DNA of 64,000 bases from Sinomonas albida (GCF_004919045.1 NZ_SWDW01000005.1:62001-126000), one strand, 5' to 3'; positions 18,162-27,118 are shown, counted from the first letter of the stretch. Notes: generated from the letters alone by a model not told the origin. Translations and numbers: made by a program.

Positions 18162-18548
18162 TCACTCGTCCTTCGCTGGGAAGTCCGCGAGCTTGACCGG
18201 GATGTCCGTGTTCTCGTCCGTGTAGTAGCTCGCACACACGCGGTGGTAGCCGTCGGCGATCTGGAGCGGGTCGCCGTTCGCGAGATTCCCGCGGACCAGG
18301 AGGATGGGGGAGAGCTTCTCGCCCTGGTGGACCTTGACGAGGTCGGAGCGCACGTGTGCGTTCGTCTCGTCGAGGAGGTCCAGGCGCGAGGCGCGGAGGA
18401 TGTCCTTGGCCTTCTGCACGGTCACCGGCGCCTTCTTGAGCGCCTTGACGATGGCCTTGACCTCGTCCTCCGTGGCGAGGAGGGCCAGGTAGGAGGCGGC
18501 GGCCGGGTAGTCGTGCTCTTCTGGTTCGTCGAGCCATTTCACGGTCAT
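18162..18548 (-). CDS. Small ParB-like nuclease-fold protein
   Basis: 128 residues. The C-terminal half carries the ParB/sulfiredoxin-like motif ILLVRGNLANGDPLQIADGYHRVCA; DGYHR corresponds to the family's nucleotide-binding motif. The N-terminal part is helical. It is too short for a chromosome-partitioning ParB and lacks its helix-turn-helix, so it is not the segregation protein. Similar short proteins are usually annotated hypothetical. A GGGGCCC-rich ribosome site region precedes the ATG. It lies 10 bases upstream of the antiporter gene, probably in one transcript. Confidence 0.8.
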   Translation of the reverse strand: MTVKWLDEPEEHDYPAAASYLALLATEDEVKAIVKALKKAPVTVQKAKDILRASRLDLLDETNAHVRSDLVKVHQGEKLSPILLVRGNLANGDPLQIADGYHRVCASYYTDENTDIPVKLADFPAKDE

Positions 18549-18691
18549 GATGGGCCCCTTTCGTCACGAGGTTCGGCATTTCGTGGTGGGCATCATACGC
18601 CGGGGGCCACACCGAATTAACAAGGCGATACGTTGAGCACGTCGGCAACCCGAACGGCGGCTCGCTGAAGGGTTCTCTGGTCCTCTGAGGC

Positions 18692-19498
18692 TCAGTGCAG
18701 GCCGATGAGCAGCATCTGGTCCGTGCCGGGAATGCACGTCTGGAGGAAGATCGGCGGGTAGCCCCCGGCGAAATTGCCCACGACGTACTCCGAGGCGCCC
18801 TGCGAGACGACCATGCGCTGGAACGCCGTGAACGTCCCGTACCCCTGGACCGTCACCACCGTGCCGGGCTGAATCCAGCTCATCCTGCTCCAGCCGCCGC
18901 AGAAATCGTGCTCGACGATACTGACCGACACCGTGACGGGCGTGAAGCGGATGGGTCCTTGACACGCGTTGACGGCTGCCTGCCCGCCCGATCCGGCCAC
19001 CGGGATGTACGCGGTGGGCGGTCCCGCCGGAGCGGCCGGCTGTGCGGGCGCGGCGTGGGACACCGGAGTGGCGGCGGGCGCCGCATCCGCGGCGGGCTGG
19101 GCCGGCGCCGCCTGAGCCGCGGCGGCAGCGGCAGCGGCAGCCTGAGCTGCGGCGGCAGCGGCCGCCTGAGCCGCAGCGGCCTGAGCAGCGGCAGCCTCCG
19201 CCGCCTGCCGGTCCGCCTCGGCCTTCCGTGCCGCGTCGGCGGCGGCCCGGGCGGCCTGGGCCTGCTGCTCGGCGATCACCGCCTGCGCCGTGGTGGCCTC
19301 CCGCGCCGCCTGGACGAGCACGGCGTGCTCTGCGAGCGGGTCAGGTACGACGGCGGCGCTCGCCTGGGCGGTCACCGCGTCTTCCACCGATGGCGCTTGG
19401 GGCACCGCCACCGAGGATCCCGCGAGGACGAGGAGGCCGCCGGCCACCGCCGCGGCAGACATGAGAGAAATGCGCTTGAAGGCTGAGACCGGTGCCAT
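18692..19498 (-). CDS. Secreted Ala-rich protein with degenerate sortase-like C-terminal domain
   Basis: The 268-residue exported protein has a signal peptide (about residues 1-32, ISLMSAAAVAGGLLVLAGSSVAVPQA), a helical Ala/Gln/Glu-rich coiled-coil-like region (about 55-125) and an Ala-Pro linker. The C-terminal domain (about 165-268) contains IVEHDFCGG and ends FLQTCIPGTDQMLLIGL. These resemble the His and Cys strands of sortases (compare AAHDIGYG and TLTTCYP in the sortase gene next door), but no Arg follows the Cys. It is therefore probably a sortase-fold protein with altered or no activity; that is inference. It diverges from the sortase locus. Confidence 0.82.
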   Translation of the reverse strand: MAPVSAFKRISLMSAAAVAGGLLVLAGSSVAVPQAPSVEDAVTAQASAAVVPDPLAEHAVLVQAAREATTAQAVIAEQQAQAARAAADAARKAEADRQAAEAAAAQAAAAQAAAAAAAQAAAAAAAAAQAAPAQPAADAAPAATPVSHAAPAQPAAPAGPPTAYIPVAGSGGQAAVNACQGPIRFTPVTVSVSIVEHDFCGGWSRMSWIQPGTVVTVQGYGTFTAFQRMVVSQGASEYVVGNFAGGYPPIFLQTCIPGTDQMLLIGLH

Positions 19499-19923
19499 CG
19501 TTGAGACCTTGGATCGGTGCCGGCTGGATTTCGGCGTCTGATTTCAAGGTCTGAGGGCCCCAAAAGCCGGTAAAGGCAGTTCGGCCGAATAGGGTCTTCG
19601 GGGGCTGATATTCGAGTGTTTGGCTTACCGGCCTTTGGTCCCGATGCGCGTAGTCCGGCGGCCAGCGGGCCGAGTAGTGCTGTGAGGAATTGCGTACCTC
19701 CGAGGCTTCAGCCTTCGGATTTGGGACAGCGGTATCAATTCCCGAGCCGGTTAAAAAATTCCCGACTAACTGACCGGCCGGATGGACGTATTATTTCGTC
19801 GTTTTGACTAATTCTTTGACACTGATGCCTCAGTGGCCGCGCTGAAGATGCGGCCCCGGGCCAAACACAGGTTCGCCCCTGTATTCTCTGAGGGCGAGTG
19901 AAGGCCAGCTTTGGGGGACGGAC
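19499..19923. other. Divergent intergenic region between secreted protein and sortase locus
   Basis: These 425 bases have no convincing gene. They are clearly AT-richer than the flanks. An inverted pair AAAGCCGGTAA (19563-19573) / TTACCGGCCTTT (19625-19636) and a GGCCGC/GCGGCC hairpin at 19835-19855 are present. A -10-like TATTCT near 19880 could serve the sortase gene; GGGGGAC precedes its GTG. I looked for a c-di-AMP riboswitch core and did not find one. Confidence 0.55.
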
Positions 19924-20760
19924 GTGTCAAGTGGTGGTAAGGCCACGCGGCCTGGGTGGGTGAAGGCCCTCGGGATTCTCGGGGAACTCCTCATCACGGG
20001 CGCTGCCATCATCGGCCTGTTCGTGCTCTGGTATGCGTTCTTCAACCCGTGGGTCGTGGGGCTTCAGCAGGCGCAGGTCGCCGCCGAGCAGAGCCGGCAG
20101 CTCACCAAGGAGCTGCAGTCCCAGAAGCCGACGACGGCGCCGCTCACCCAGGCGCCCGCCTCGCCTTCGCAGCCCTCTGGTGCGGCCTCCGAGCCAGCGG
20201 CGTCCCAACCTGCAGCACCGGCTGCATCGAAGGCCCCGGCCAACGTGCCCGTCATGGCCGAGCCGGCGCACGTCGCGGACACGATCGGGGTCATCTACGT
20301 GCCTCGCCTGGGCTCCGATTGGCGCCGGATTCTCCGCGAATCCGTGGATACCGACCGCGTGCTGAACAGCGTGACCGCGGGCGTGGGCCACTACACCGGA
20401 ACCGCCATGCCCGGCGGCCAAGGCAACTTCGCGATCGCCGCACACGATATCGGCTACGGCAACAGCTTCCTCAACCTCAGCAAGCTGCGGCTCGGGGACA
20501 GGATCTACGTCCAGACCTCGCTCGGCTGGTACACGTACGCGTTCCGGAATTTCCAGTTCGTTCAGCCGGACGCCGTCAACGTGCTCGACGCGGTGCCCAC
20601 GGTCTCCCGCACGGCCGGCGCGGACCGCTTCATCACGCTCACCACGTGCTACCCGGCTGTTTTCCCGCCGCTCGAGCGCGTGGCCGCCTACGGGACGTTC
20701 GTGGGCTTCGACACCGCCCCGCCAGCCGAGCTGGCCCCCCTGCTCGCGAAGGACGGCTAA
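19924..20760 (+). CDS. Class E sortase
   Basis: Membrane-anchored transpeptidase of 278 residues with one N-terminal membrane helix (about 20-42). An Ala/Pro/Ser stalk follows, then the sortase barrel: VIYVPRLGSDWRRILRES, catalytic His in FAIAAHDIGYGNSF, catalytic Cys in FITLTTCYPAVFPP, and Arg in LERVAAYGTF. The TLTTC-P context and single N-terminal anchor fit class E, which in high-GC actinobacteria recognises LAxTG. GTG start with GGGGGAC upstream. It is the first gene of a tight three-gene set. A protein with LANTG motifs is encoded at 36.7 kb in this window and is a plausible substrate. Confidence 0.93.
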   Translation: MSSGGKATRPGWVKALGILGELLITGAAIIGLFVLWYAFFNPWVVGLQQAQVAAEQSRQLTKELQSQKPTTAPLTQAPASPSQPSGAASEPAASQPAAPAASKAPANVPVMAEPAHVADTIGVIYVPRLGSDWRRILRESVDTDRVLNSVTAGVGHYTGTAMPGGQGNFAIAAHDIGYGNSFLNLSKLRLGDRIYVQTSLGWYTYAFRNFQFVQPDAVNVLDAVPTVSRTAGADRFITLTTCYPAVFPPLERVAAYGTFVGFDTAPPAELAPLLAKDG

Positions 20761-20762
20761 CC

Positions 20763-20927
20763 GTGTACCGAGCCTTTTGGCGGATCCTGCCCGGCCCAGT
20801 CGCGGTGCGGGTCGCGATCCTTGCAGTTCTCCTGGCTGCGGTCCTCGTGGCCCTCGATCTGTGGGTCTTTCCTTGGATGGCCGCTACGTTCGTAAACGAT
20901 CAGGCTACGGTCGGCGACGCCCCATGA
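20763..20927 (+). CDS. 54-residue single-pass membrane protein of sortase locus
   Basis: Starts GTG two bases after the sortase stop and ends with TGA overlapping the next ATG (ATGA). The protein starts MYRAFWRILPGPVAVRV and has one strong membrane helix (about residues 16-36, ILAVLLAAVLVALDLWVF), then a short acidic tail. Tight coupling on both sides argues it is real despite its size. It may be a sortase accessory protein; no family is recognised. Confidence 0.75.
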   Translation: MYRAFWRILPGPVAVRVAILAVLLAAVLVALDLWVFPWMAATFVNDQATVGDAP

Positions 20928-21502
20928 GCGAGGTCAAGGAAGGCGAGGCGCGCGTGGAACCAGAGGGCCGCCGTCGTCCGTTGCGGAGGGGCGTCGCGCT
21001 CCTGGTGGTCGCGGTCATCGCGCTCGCCGTACTCGCCGCCATCGCAGTCGTGGTCGGGGGAACATCGGCGCCGAGGACCGCGTCCAGCGCGCCCGCCGCG
21101 ACGTCCCAGGCCACGGTGTCCCGCACCGCCGCGCCCAGCGCTCCGGTTTCGACTAAGGCACCGCTCGCTCGCTTCGATCCGGCCGCACCAGACGGGGAGA
21201 ACCTCACGCTCTTCGGCAGCGTGCTCACCAAGGCGGCGCAGTCCACGTCGTCGCAGTCGGTGACGGCGAAGACGCTCACGGACGCGCTTGTCGCCGCTGG
21301 CTTCAGCGGCGGGGCCATGCAGCGGACCGCGGATCAGACGAGCGCCAACCTCCAGGCACCCACGCTCACCGTCTCGGTGCGGCTCGGCGGCACGTGCCTC
21401 GTGGGGCAGTTCGTGCGGCAGGACGCGAGCGTTCAGACAGAGGTCGCCGCGCCGATCGGCACGGGCGCATGCCTCATCGGGCAGACCGCCCCCGTGGGGT
21501 AG
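20924..21502 (+). CDS. Membrane-anchored extracytoplasmic protein (DUF6993-like)
   Basis: 192 residues: a basic cytoplasmic start (GRRRPLRRG), one membrane helix (about 23-44), a Ser/Thr/Ala-rich stalk, and a globular C-terminal domain of about 100 residues with two cysteines (GGTCLVGQF, TGACLIGQ) likely to form a disulfide. The pattern LTKAAQ..SVTAKTLTDALVAAGF fits DUF6993; this family name is from memory. It overlaps the 54-residue gene by 4 nt and has no ribosome site of its own, so translation is coupled. Third gene of the sortase operon. Confidence 0.82.
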   Translation: MSEVKEGEARVEPEGRRRPLRRGVALLVVAVIALAVLAAIAVVVGGTSAPRTASSAPAATSQATVSRTAAPSAPVSTKAPLARFDPAAPDGENLTLFGSVLTKAAQSTSSQSVTAKTLTDALVAAGFSGGAMQRTADQTSANLQAPTLTVSVRLGGTCLVGQFVRQDASVQTEVAAPIGTGACLIGQTAPVG

Positions 21503-21508
21503 GGCCGC

Positions 21509-22225
21509 TCAGACGGGCCAGGTGAGCAGCACGCCGAGCCCGTTGAACACTACGTGCCCCACGATCGCCCCACCCAGCCGCCCCGTGACCGCCGCTGTGG
21601 TCCCCGCGGCCAGCGCGAAGACGAACGTCGCGATGCCGGCCAGGAGCGCCTCGGCGGGCGTCGCGACCAGGAGAAGCGCGTGCACGGCGGCGAAGACCAC
21701 CGAGGTAACGACGACGGCGGCCGCCCACCGCGCCACGCTGCCGAACCTTGCGAGGGCCTCGCCGAGCGTGCGCTGCATGAGGCCCCTGAAGTAGAGCTCC
21801 TCAAGGATCGGGGCGATGATCACGGGCGCGACGATGCCCCAGGCGATCGTCTCAGCGAGCGGGCTTCCAATCGCGCTGAGCGTGGGCTGCTGGACCAAGC
21901 CCGTCGAGCCGGTGGCGGTGAGCCGGACGGTGGCGTCGATGGCTCGAACGAGGCACCCGATGCCAATGCCCCACAGGACGTCGAGCGCACGGAAGCGGAG
22001 GCCGAGCCCGGCCATCGCACGGCTGAAGCTTTCGCCCCAGAAGCTCGCGGCGAGGGCCGCCAGAAAAGGAATCCACGCGGCCAGGTAGGCCGCCACGCCG
22101 AGGAATGGCCAGCCTGGCACCCGGGCAGAAAGGTCTTGCACGGCCCAGCCGCAGGTCAAGGCCGCAATGATACCTAGGACGGCCCACGCCAGCCGTATTT
22201 TCCAAACGTCTGTGATGGTTCTCAT
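21509..22225 (-). CDS. CPBP-family intramembrane metalloprotease
   Basis: A 238-residue polytopic membrane protein with the CPBP/Abi motifs: EELYFRGLMQR (motif 1, EExxxR), FAAVHALLL (motif 2, FxxxH) and GHVVFNG (motif 3, HxxxN), all in order in the C-terminal half. Such proteins process prenylated or membrane substrates, or protect against bacteriocins; the role here is unknown. It is convergent with the sortase operon (6-base gap) and diverges from the polysaccharide kinase gene. The 91-base divergent gap holds TGTTG-N8-CAACA at 22251-22268 with TTGACC inside it. Confidence 0.92.
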   Translation of the reverse strand: MRTITDVWKIRLAWAVLGIIAALTCGWAVQDLSARVPGWPFLGVAAYLAAWIPFLAALAASFWGESFSRAMAGLGLRFRALDVLWGIGIGCLVRAIDATVRLTATGSTGLVQQPTLSAIGSPLAETIAWGIVAPVIIAPILEELYFRGLMQRTLGEALARFGSVARWAAAVVVTSVVFAAVHALLLVATPAEALLAGIATFVFALAAGTTAAVTGRLGGAIVGHVVFNGLGVLLTWPV

Positions 22226-22316
22226 GGTTCTCGACTATGAACGTAAAGGATGTTGACCTGTGGCAACATATGTGGGGACATGGATAACCGCCGTGTGACT
22301 TGAGGGGGAGGGCCCT

Positions 22317-23738
22317 TTGGAGCTCAGAGAATACATTCGCATCCTACGCACGGGTTGGATCCTGATCGTGGTGATGGCCTTGCTGGGCGTGGCTGCTGCG
22401 GCGGCGTTCTCGATTCTGAGTAAGCCCCAGTTCAAGGCCTCGGCACAGGTGTTCGTCTCGACGCAGTCTGGAGGGACTGTCCAGGACCTCGTGCAAGGGA
22501 GCACCTTCACGCAGCAGCGAGTCAAGACCTACGCCGGGCTTGTGACGACCCCCATCGTTCTCCTGCCAGTCATTTCGAATTTGCATCTGTCGATGACTGC
22601 CGATGAACTGGCAAAAACCGCAATGGCGTCAGCTCCGCTCGACACGACGCTCATCGAGATCTCGGTGACCTCCCCCGACCCCGTCAAGGCCGCGGATATT
22701 GCGAACGGGATCTCGGAGAGCCTCACGAACGTGGTGCAGAACATCGAGTCGACGGGCTCGCAGAGTTCGCAGGTGAAGCTGACTCGGGTCAAGCAGGCGG
22801 ACGTTCCCTCGACTCCGGTAACTCCAAATGTTCCGATCAACGTCGCCTTGGGCCTACTTGTCGGGCTCACGTTGGGCGTTGGCGCAGCTGTACTTAAGCA
22901 CGCATTGGACAATCGAGTGCGCAGCGAGCGGGACGTCGAGGCAATCAGCACGGCGCCGATTCTCGGTGGCATCACTTTTGACGCGAAGGCACCCAAGCGA
23001 CCCCTAATCGTCCAGGACGATCCTCGGAGCCCGCGGGCTGAGGCCTTCCGGACGCTGCGCACCAACCTGCAGTTCATCGACGCTGGGGGCGGAGCGCGCA
23101 GTTTTGTTATCACCTCTGCGGTTGAGAGCGAGGGCAAGAGCAGCACCGCCTCGAATCTCGCGATCGCGCTGGACAGCGCCGGCCACAAGGTGATCGTGGT
23201 CGATGCCGATCTCCGGCGTCCCAAGCTCGCGCAATACATGGGTCTCGAGGGGGCCGTTGGTCTCACGGATCTCCTCATCGGCCGCGCAGACATGGAAGAT
23301 GCTGTTCAGCAATGGGGGCGCGGGGGCCTCCGCGTCCTTCCTGCTGGGAGCGTGCCACCGAACCCGAGCGAGCTGCTTGGATCCGCCGCTATGCACTCGC
23401 TCGTTCAGCGCCTCGAGAACGAGTTCGACTATGTTCTGTTCGACGCGCCCCCCGTGCTCCCGGTCACTGATGCTGCCGTCCTGAGCAAGTCGGCGGGGGG
23501 CGCAATCTTGGTTGTTGCCGCAGGACGGACTCATCGGAGCCAACTGAGCGCCGCCGTGACTGCTCTAGAGAACGTCGGTTCGCGGCTATATGGCTTTGTG
23601 CTCACAATGCTTCCCGTGCAGGGACCTCACTCCTACGGATACCAGACCTACGGTTACGGACCCGTCTATGCGCAGGATGAGGTCACAACGGGCAAGTCGG
23701 CGCGAATGCACCGCAGGCTTCGTGGACTCGCCGGATAA
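22317..23738 (+). CDS. Polysaccharide co-polymerase/tyrosine autokinase (Wzz-CpsD fusion)
   Basis: 473-residue BY-kinase controlling chain length and export of a surface polysaccharide. Wzz domain with two membrane helices (about 14-36 and 175-195). Cytoplasmic kinase domain: Walker A in TSAVESEGKSSTASNLA, A' VIVVDADLRRP, Walker B YVLFDAPPVLPVTDA. The tail has a tyrosine cluster (SYGYQTYGYGPVYAQDE) for autophosphorylation. TTG start after a GAGGGGGAGGG ribosome site. The matching phosphatase starts 3 bases downstream. It opens the polysaccharide region. Confidence 0.94.
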   Translation: MELREYIRILRTGWILIVVMALLGVAAAAAFSILSKPQFKASAQVFVSTQSGGTVQDLVQGSTFTQQRVKTYAGLVTTPIVLLPVISNLHLSMTADELAKTAMASAPLDTTLIEISVTSPDPVKAADIANGISESLTNVVQNIESTGSQSSQVKLTRVKQADVPSTPVTPNVPINVALGLLVGLTLGVGAAVLKHALDNRVRSERDVEAISTAPILGGITFDAKAPKRPLIVQDDPRSPRAEAFRTLRTNLQFIDAGGGARSFVITSAVESEGKSSTASNLAIALDSAGHKVIVVDADLRRPKLAQYMGLEGAVGLTDLLIGRADMEDAVQQWGRGGLRVLPAGSVPPNPSELLGSAAMHSLVQRLENEFDYVLFDAPPVLPVTDAAVLSKSAGGAILVVAAGRTHRSQLSAAVTALENVGSRLYGFVLTMLPVQGPHSYGYQTYGYGPVYAQDEVTTGKSARMHRRLRGLAG

Positions 23739-23741
23739 GCG

Positions 23742-24302
23742 ATGTCTGGCTCGACCTTTAGCGTTCTTTTTGTCTGCTCGGGGAACATTTGCAGGTCTCC
23801 TTTGGCTGAGCAGCTGTTGCGTGCCAAGACCGTCGGACTCCCAGTAATTGTTTCGAGCGCCGGCATCATCGCCAGGGAGGGGGAAAAAATGACGAAGGAG
23901 GCAGCACTAGTGTCGCGCCAGCGCGGCGGCGATCCCAGTGCACACCGATCCAGACGGCTCACTGAAGTTCACCTCCAGCAGGCGGATCTAGTGCTTACGG
24001 CTACTCGAGACCACCGCGGTGCAGTAGTCAAGCTGCTCCCCAGGATGTCGCGGCGAACTTTCACGATTAGTGAGTTCATCCGACTCTCGACGACCCCGAT
24101 CGACCGGGAGGCAAATTCCGTCAATGATCTTCAAGCGGTTGTTGAAGCGGCGCGCTCGCAACGGGGGATCGTTCCGCCCCCGGATAACCCCGAGGACGAC
24201 GATATCGACGACCCCTACCGCCGAGCGATGGAAGTTTACGAAGCTGTCGGTCATCGAATTGATGTGGAAATTCGAATGATTTCCGACCTCTTTCGTGCGT
24301 GA
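23742..24302 (+). CDS. Low-molecular-weight protein tyrosine phosphatase (Wzb-like)
   Basis: The 186-residue protein starts with the P-loop VLFVCSGNICRSPLAEQLL (CX5R, nucleophile Cys near residue 12). A general-acid Asp is in DIDDPYRRAMEVYEAV near the C-terminus. It probably dephosphorylates the tyrosine tail of the adjacent BY-kinase, closing the phosphorylation cycle needed for polysaccharide export. The middle is slightly longer than in typical 150-residue members. It is co-transcribed with the kinase (3-base gap). Codon use already begins to look less GC-rich here. Confidence 0.93.
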   Translation: MSGSTFSVLFVCSGNICRSPLAEQLLRAKTVGLPVIVSSAGIIAREGEKMTKEAALVSRQRGGDPSAHRSRRLTEVHLQQADLVLTATRDHRGAVVKLLPRMSRRTFTISEFIRLSTTPIDREANSVNDLQAVVEAARSQRGIVPPPDNPEDDDIDDPYRRAMEVYEAVGHRIDVEIRMISDLFRA

Positions 24303-24423
24303 CAAGCGTCCTGTGAGGGCCGATGCAGGATAGCCCAGCGATTCTAACCCAATGACGGGCGTCGCGATCCTCGCGCCATTAGCTGGACGGCGGATCGTCC
24401 TGCTCACATGGATGTGAACTGTA

Positions 24424-24441
24424 CCAGTAAGCGGTTACTGG
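24424..24441. terminator. Candidate hairpin between convergent genes
   Basis: Perfect arms CCAGTAA and TTACTGG flank a GCGG loop, in the 239-base gap between the phosphatase and the convergent flippase gene. There is no T tract, so the terminator role is tentative. Nothing else is recognised in this gap. Confidence 0.4.
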
Positions 24442-24541
24442 GACGTTGGTTGACTCCGAGAATGGGCGGGGACGCGTGACCAGCTTCCACCCTGCTCACC
24501 CACTCTAGGCTCAAGCCCTAAACCAGGCTCCCGACACCGGG

Positions 24542-25828
24542 TCAACGCGTTCTGTGATAGTCGTGAGTGGGGGTGTCCTCGTGTCCGAGCTTGGATCTGA
24601 GAATACGACTAAAATAGATAATCTGGTAGGCGGCCACGAAGATCTCAGATGTGGCGGCCGCCCAAGCAGCACCAACTGCGCCACCGGCCAATGCTCCTAC
24701 TATCACGAGTGGAACGCCGACGAGGGCCCCGAGAACAGTACTGGTCGCGACGCGACCAATTTGACCGAAAGACGTAAGACATGCGAGGCCAACTATCGCT
24801 GATGTCGCGATACCAAATAGCGCTAGGCTGAGCGGCAGGAGAAGCGTTAGATTCAGATTGATTTTATTGCCCGAGAGAAAATCACCGATCACGGACCCCA
24901 CGGTGGCAAAAATCGCGGACGAAATTAGGCCCAACCCCAACGCGGCCCGGAAAGCACGGACAGCGCGGCGCCTGTGGTCGGCCGGGTCCTTTGATGGCAC
25001 GTACCCTTGGGCGACCTGAATGGCCGGGGAAATCCCGGTCAAAAAAAATTTCATCAACTTGTCCGCCAAAGCGTACGAATCGACCGAACTTGGCGACAGC
25101 GAGGAAACGGCCACCAGAGGAATGTTTACATAGAGAGCCGCCGCTCCTGCAGCCACCATACCCTTGGCTTGAGACGTGAGGCGCCGAACGGAGGGGACAA
25201 GCCCGCCCGCTAAGGTGAAGCTAGGATGGCGCCGCAGAACGTTGCTGGATCCGTACGCGGCTGACAGCACCGCGCCCGCGGCCTGAGCGCCCGAAAAATA
25301 TCGAATGTCGTGGGTCAGCATCAGGGCGAACATGCCGGTGGTAGAGCCGAGCGCCCTGGGCACGTTCTCGAGTAGAAGCAGGCGCCAAGGGCTACCTTCT
25401 CCGATGAAGAACCACGAAGCACCAAGCGACGGGACCAGGAGGGCAACAGCGCTGAGGGCGTTCGCTGCGTAGCCATTTGGAACCGCCCACCAAATAGCCA
25501 AAAGACAGAATGGACTGACGATCACAAGAAGCCACCACCGGCTGGCGAGAGAGTCGGCATAGAACTGACCTCGTGCCGACACATCCAGAGACGCTACTTG
25601 CGATGGACCAGTTGTACCCCAGCCAAAGAGAATGAGGATCGCACACACTGCTGCGATTGATTGTGCAACGGCGATGCCCGCCCAAGCTTGAGCACCCGCA
25701 TGCGAAATCACGACGGGGATGACGGCAACGTTTACTACAACACCCAGCGCAATGGACAAGCTGAACCCGCCAAAACGTCGAATGTGACCGAAGAGTGAGA
25801 GATGGCGCTTTGTCGAGCCGTTATCCAT
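24542..25828 (-). CDS. Polysaccharide flippase (Wzx/MATE-like)
   Basis: About 428 residues and 12-14 hydrophobic segments (for example FSLSIALGVVVNVAVIPVVI, AVALLVPSLGASWFF, LLLPLSLALFGIATSAIVGLACL), typical of polysaccharide exporters that flip lipid-linked repeat units. ATG 25828 has GGAG six bases upstream; a GTG at 25852 is in frame. Last gene of the minus-strand glycan cluster, 5-30 bases after the preceding glycosyltransferase. Composition is lower in GC than the flanking chromosome. Confidence 0.85.
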   Translation of the reverse strand: MDNGSTKRHLSLFGHIRRFGGFSLSIALGVVVNVAVIPVVISHAGAQAWAGIAVAQSIAAVCAILILFGWGTTGPSQVASLDVSARGQFYADSLASRWWLLVIVSPFCLLAIWWAVPNGYAANALSAVALLVPSLGASWFFIGEGSPWRLLLLENVPRALGSTTGMFALMLTHDIRYFSGAQAAGAVLSAAYGSSNVLRRHPSFTLAGGLVPSVRRLTSQAKGMVAAGAAALYVNIPLVAVSSLSPSSVDSYALADKLMKFFLTGISPAIQVAQGYVPSKDPADHRRRAVRAFRAALGLGLISSAIFATVGSVIGDFLSGNKINLNLTLLLPLSLALFGIATSAIVGLACLTSFGQIGRVATSTVLGALVGVPLVIVGALAGGAVGAAWAAATSEIFVAAYQIIYFSRILRSKLGHEDTPTHDYHRTR

Positions 25829-25857
25829 AGCATGCTCCAAACTCTGCTCCACACGAG

Positions 25858-27117
25858 CTATCCGTCGACAACCGGTACCGACCTCTTGGCCGTGAGTGCC
25901 GAGACGTAAAGTGCGTTGAGTTCAGTCAGGTGCTCCTGAGGGCTTCGCAAGCTCTCAATTCCACTGCGCAAAAGATTGATCTTATCGGCATTCAGGTCGT
26001 TGATAAATTCGATCGCCTCGCTGACACCATCTACGTGTTCTGGGTCGAAAAGGAACCCGTTGCGTTCGTTGACAAAGTCCGGAATGCCGCCCATGCTCGT
26101 TGCAATGACAGGAACGCCAAAGTTGAGAAACTCCATCACGACTTGTGGGGCATTGTCCTCCCAGATTGGAAGAGCAAGTCCGATATCGGTACCTTCCATG
26201 ATTGACGGAAGATCATCGGGTGTGTACGTCCCGCGAAGATGAACACCGGCCGCGGCCAAACGCTCGCCGAGCTCCGGTCTCTCTATTCGTCCGAAAAACT
26301 GAATCGAGACATCCTCGCGGTGGACACCTCGAGCGATAGATTCCAAGAGCTCTGCACCCTTGAGCTTGGATAATGTGCCGATGAATGTAAGGTTGAGCCG
26401 ACCCTCACTGTAGTCCCTCGACGGACGGACGGATCGGGCGGAGGCGGTTCCGATATGATTTACAACATAATTTGCATCCGGATAAGCCCGCCGACAGATA
26501 TCCCGAACTCTAGTTGACACGGCTAACACCATCGCCGCTTCTCGAAGGAAGACCTCAATGACCTCGTTGCGCTGGGTTACCCGGCTCGACGCGATTCGCG
26601 GTAGTTGCCAACCGGTCTTCCTGGAGGCCCTGTACAGGAGGTCGACTTCCTCCAACCGGCCAATGCAAAGTTCACACTTTCGACGCTCCGGACCGCCACA
26701 GTTTTTCCCCGCATAGTCGATAAGCGTGATCCGAGGACAAATCAGATGGTAGTCGTGCAGGCTGATAAAATAGGGAACCCCGACTCCAGGCACCTGATCA
26801 TAGAAGTCGGTTCCAAAACCAAGGGTGAGGTGGAAATGTATTAGATCAAAGCCGCCTTCCAAGATCAATGAGATCAGAGCCTTGGATGCCCGGGGGCGCT
26901 TTCTTGTCGAAGCCACGTGGTGCTTGCCGTCGGAGTGTTTGCTCCCGCGAACCATGTAGCCCGAAGTGCTTAGCTCCCATTGCCGACGGGCACTCCCGTC
27001 CAGCACATACACCTGTTCGCCGGCCGAAGACTGCTCTGAGGCAAGGGTTCTGACGTAATTCGTAATTCCTCCGGGGAATTCGATATCAAAACCGGAAAGG
27101 ACATGAAGGATTCGCAC
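25858..27117 (-). CDS. Glycosyltransferase family 4
   Basis: GT-B retaining glycosyltransferase of 419 residues that adds a sugar to the lipid-linked repeat unit. The N-terminus RILHVLSGFDIEFPGGITNYVRTLA has the family's glycine loop. The C-terminal half has LTFIGTLSKLKGAELL and the E-x7-E type donor-site region (MEFLNFGVPVIATSMGGIPDFV). Start GTG 27117 is chosen because AAGGAGAGG lies nine bases upstream; the longer frame from 27210 has no such site and overlaps the previous gene. Cysteine-rich segment CGGPERRKCELC (near residue 150) may bind metal. Confidence 0.9.
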   Translation of the reverse strand: MRILHVLSGFDIEFPGGITNYVRTLASEQSSAGEQVYVLDGSARRQWELSTSGYMVRGSKHSDGKHHVASTRKRPRASKALISLILEGGFDLIHFHLTLGFGTDFYDQVPGVGVPYFISLHDYHLICPRITLIDYAGKNCGGPERRKCELCIGRLEEVDLLYRASRKTGWQLPRIASSRVTQRNEVIEVFLREAAMVLAVSTRVRDICRRAYPDANYVVNHIGTASARSVRPSRDYSEGRLNLTFIGTLSKLKGAELLESIARGVHREDVSIQFFGRIERPELGERLAAAGVHLRGTYTPDDLPSIMEGTDIGLALPIWEDNAPQVVMEFLNFGVPVIATSMGGIPDFVNERNGFLFDPEHVDGVSEAIEFINDLNADKINLLRSGIESLRSPQEHLTELNALYVSALTAKRSVPVVDG

Positions 27118-27118
27118 T

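Noticed and set aside
18162-18548. Chromosome-partitioning ParB
   Set aside because: Only the short nuclease-like fold is present; the helix-turn-helix and C-terminal dimer domain are missing and there is no parA or parS context.
19499-19620. Possible c-di-AMP (ydaO-type) riboswitch upstream of the secreted protein
   Set aside because: A CGCCGAAAtCC-like word is present, but the GGGGAACCC and GGGTGAA-type cores are missing and the pairing does not close.
19616-19807. 63-codon plus-strand ORF in the sortase intergenic region
   Set aside because: No ribosome site, no domain and AT-rich non-coding composition.
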